Part shown: one piece after another, positions 6,527 through 6,964 of the stretch
Layout: each line of letters opens with the position of its first letter
How positions within the stretch are numbered: the first letter of the stretch is position 1
Source of the DNA: CAZKTF01 sp964555565
GTDB taxonomy: Bacteria > Planctomycetota > JAJSAM01 > JAKLKS01
Direction of reading: 5' to 3'
Length of the DNA: 6,964 nucleotides
Assembly (NCBI GenBank): GCA_964555565.1
Contig: CAZKTF010000200.1
Location: forward strand, 1-6,964
Program-made: the position numbers and the translations under genes
Notes under the pieces: generated by a model
The model's database searches: none
Told to the model about the DNA's origin: nothing
Seen by the model: the letters and a program-made list of their open reading frames with translations, nothing else

Positions 6527-6618
6527 TGCCTGCGTCTCCCCCCTCGCCGCCCGTTTCCCCTTGCGCGGGGCGCGGGATCCCGGCACGCTGGCCTCCCCGG
6601 CCCACGCGAGGGAGATCC

Positions 6619-6964
6619 ATGGCCACCGCAGTCCAGAAGATCGCCGTCGTCCTCACGCCCGTCGCCGCCATCTGGCTCGGGTGCCTGACCGCGGACGACG
6701 CGTGGAAGGACCGCCGGCCGCAGGAGTCCTGGGACGCGCGGATGCGCCAGGCGCCCGCGGCCGCCGCTCCCGACGCGCTGCCCGGTCCCGGGAAGGCCCC
6801 CGGGACGGGCCCGGCCCCCGCCCCGGGGACCGGCGGGGAGCCCGCCACGGCACGGGGCCCCGCGCCGAAGCCCCCGGGACCCGCGAAGCCGCCGGCCCCG
6901 AAGCCCGCCCCGGCCCCCCCGAAGCCCGCCCCGGACGAGGTCCCCTTCACCCTCCCCCCCGGCC
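6619..6964 (+). CDS. Membrane- or lipid-anchored protein with Pro/Ala/Lys-rich stretch (3' truncated)
   Basis: An open frame of 115 codons runs off the right edge without a stop. The ATG is preceded by GAGGGAG (6608-6614), a good ribosome binding site four bases away. Residues 8-24 are hydrophobic (IAVVLTPVAAIWLGCLT). This could be a single membrane anchor, or a lipoprotein signal with Cys22. The preceding WLG is a poor lipobox because -3 is Trp, so lipidation is uncertain. After a charged Trp-containing segment (DDAWKDRRPQESWDARMR, 26-43) the chain becomes Pro/Ala/Gly-rich with repeated APKPAP units, like a periplasmic spacer of TonB-type or envelope-spanning proteins. The functional domain lies beyond the window, so I do not assign a family. 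It is divergent from pfkA across about 130 bp. Confidence 0.72.
   Translation, partial: MATAVQKIAVVLTPVAAIWLGCLTADDAWKDRRPQESWDARMRQAPAAAAPDALPGPGKAPGTGPAPAPGTGGEPATARGPAPKPPGPAKPPAPKPAPAPPKPAPDEVPFTLPPG
6898..6934 (+). repeat. Short direct repeat encoding a Pro-Lys-Pro segment
   Basis: CCGAAGCCCGCCCCGG occurs at 6898-6913 and 6919-6934, a 21-bp period in frame. It encodes two copies of a PKPAP unit in the proline-rich linker of the partial protein. Slippage could change linker length; otherwise it is ordinary low-complexity coding sequence. Confidence 0.6.

Noticed and set aside
6489..6950. Minus-strand N-terminal extension of pfkA to about 472 residues
   Set aside because: The added part is Gly/Ala/Pro low-complexity and lies antisense to the gene at 6619. 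The PFK N-terminus begins at 6488 with a proper ribosome binding site.

Overview
This is a very G+C-rich bacterial window. Third codon positions are almost all G or C, and GTG starts and short gene overlaps are common. It holds seven well-supported genes plus a partial gene at the right edge. The lineage cannot be named from the sequence. The first gene encodes the large, three-domain type of IspG (familiar from plants, chlamydiae, Bacteroidetes and several other bacterial phyla), and menaquinone is made by the futalosine route. Together with the base composition, this suggests a high-GC, non-model Gram-negative-type group (Acidobacteriota-, Myxococcota- or similar); that placement is inference.

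Layout, left to right. (1) Positions 2-664: the 3' end of ispG (MEP isoprenoid pathway), ending in a GC hairpin. (2) 737-2599: a secreted protein of unknown function with repeated beta-strand units resembling a propeller. (3) 2629-5332: a tight plus-strand cluster of mqnC, a degenerate MqnE/MqnC-like gene, moaD and moaE. It joins the futalosine menaquinone pathway to molybdopterin synthase, two cofactor routes often needed together in anaerobic or molybdoenzyme-based respiration. (4) 5330-5534: a convergent intergenic region carrying two inverted copies of a 47-bp hairpin element. (5) 5532-6488, minus strand: pfkA, 6-phosphofructokinase. (6) 6619 to the right edge: the start of a membrane-anchored or lipid-anchored protein with a Pro/Ala/Lys-rich stretch.

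Two observations stand out. First, the inverted hairpin copies begin exactly at the stop codons of moaE and pfkA. They are 38/47 identical, and every difference inside the stem keeps base pairing. This points to a selected structure (terminator or 3' element, or REPIN/MITE-like repeat) that reuses the same consensus at both gene ends. Second, the gene between mqnC and moaD looks like a full-length relative of the aminofutalosine synthase/dehypoxanthine futalosine cyclase family. It has lost the radical-SAM CxxxCxxC motif and the GGGAE motif, yet sits in a 4-bp translational overlap with intact mqnC. It is a candidate pseudoenzyme partner.
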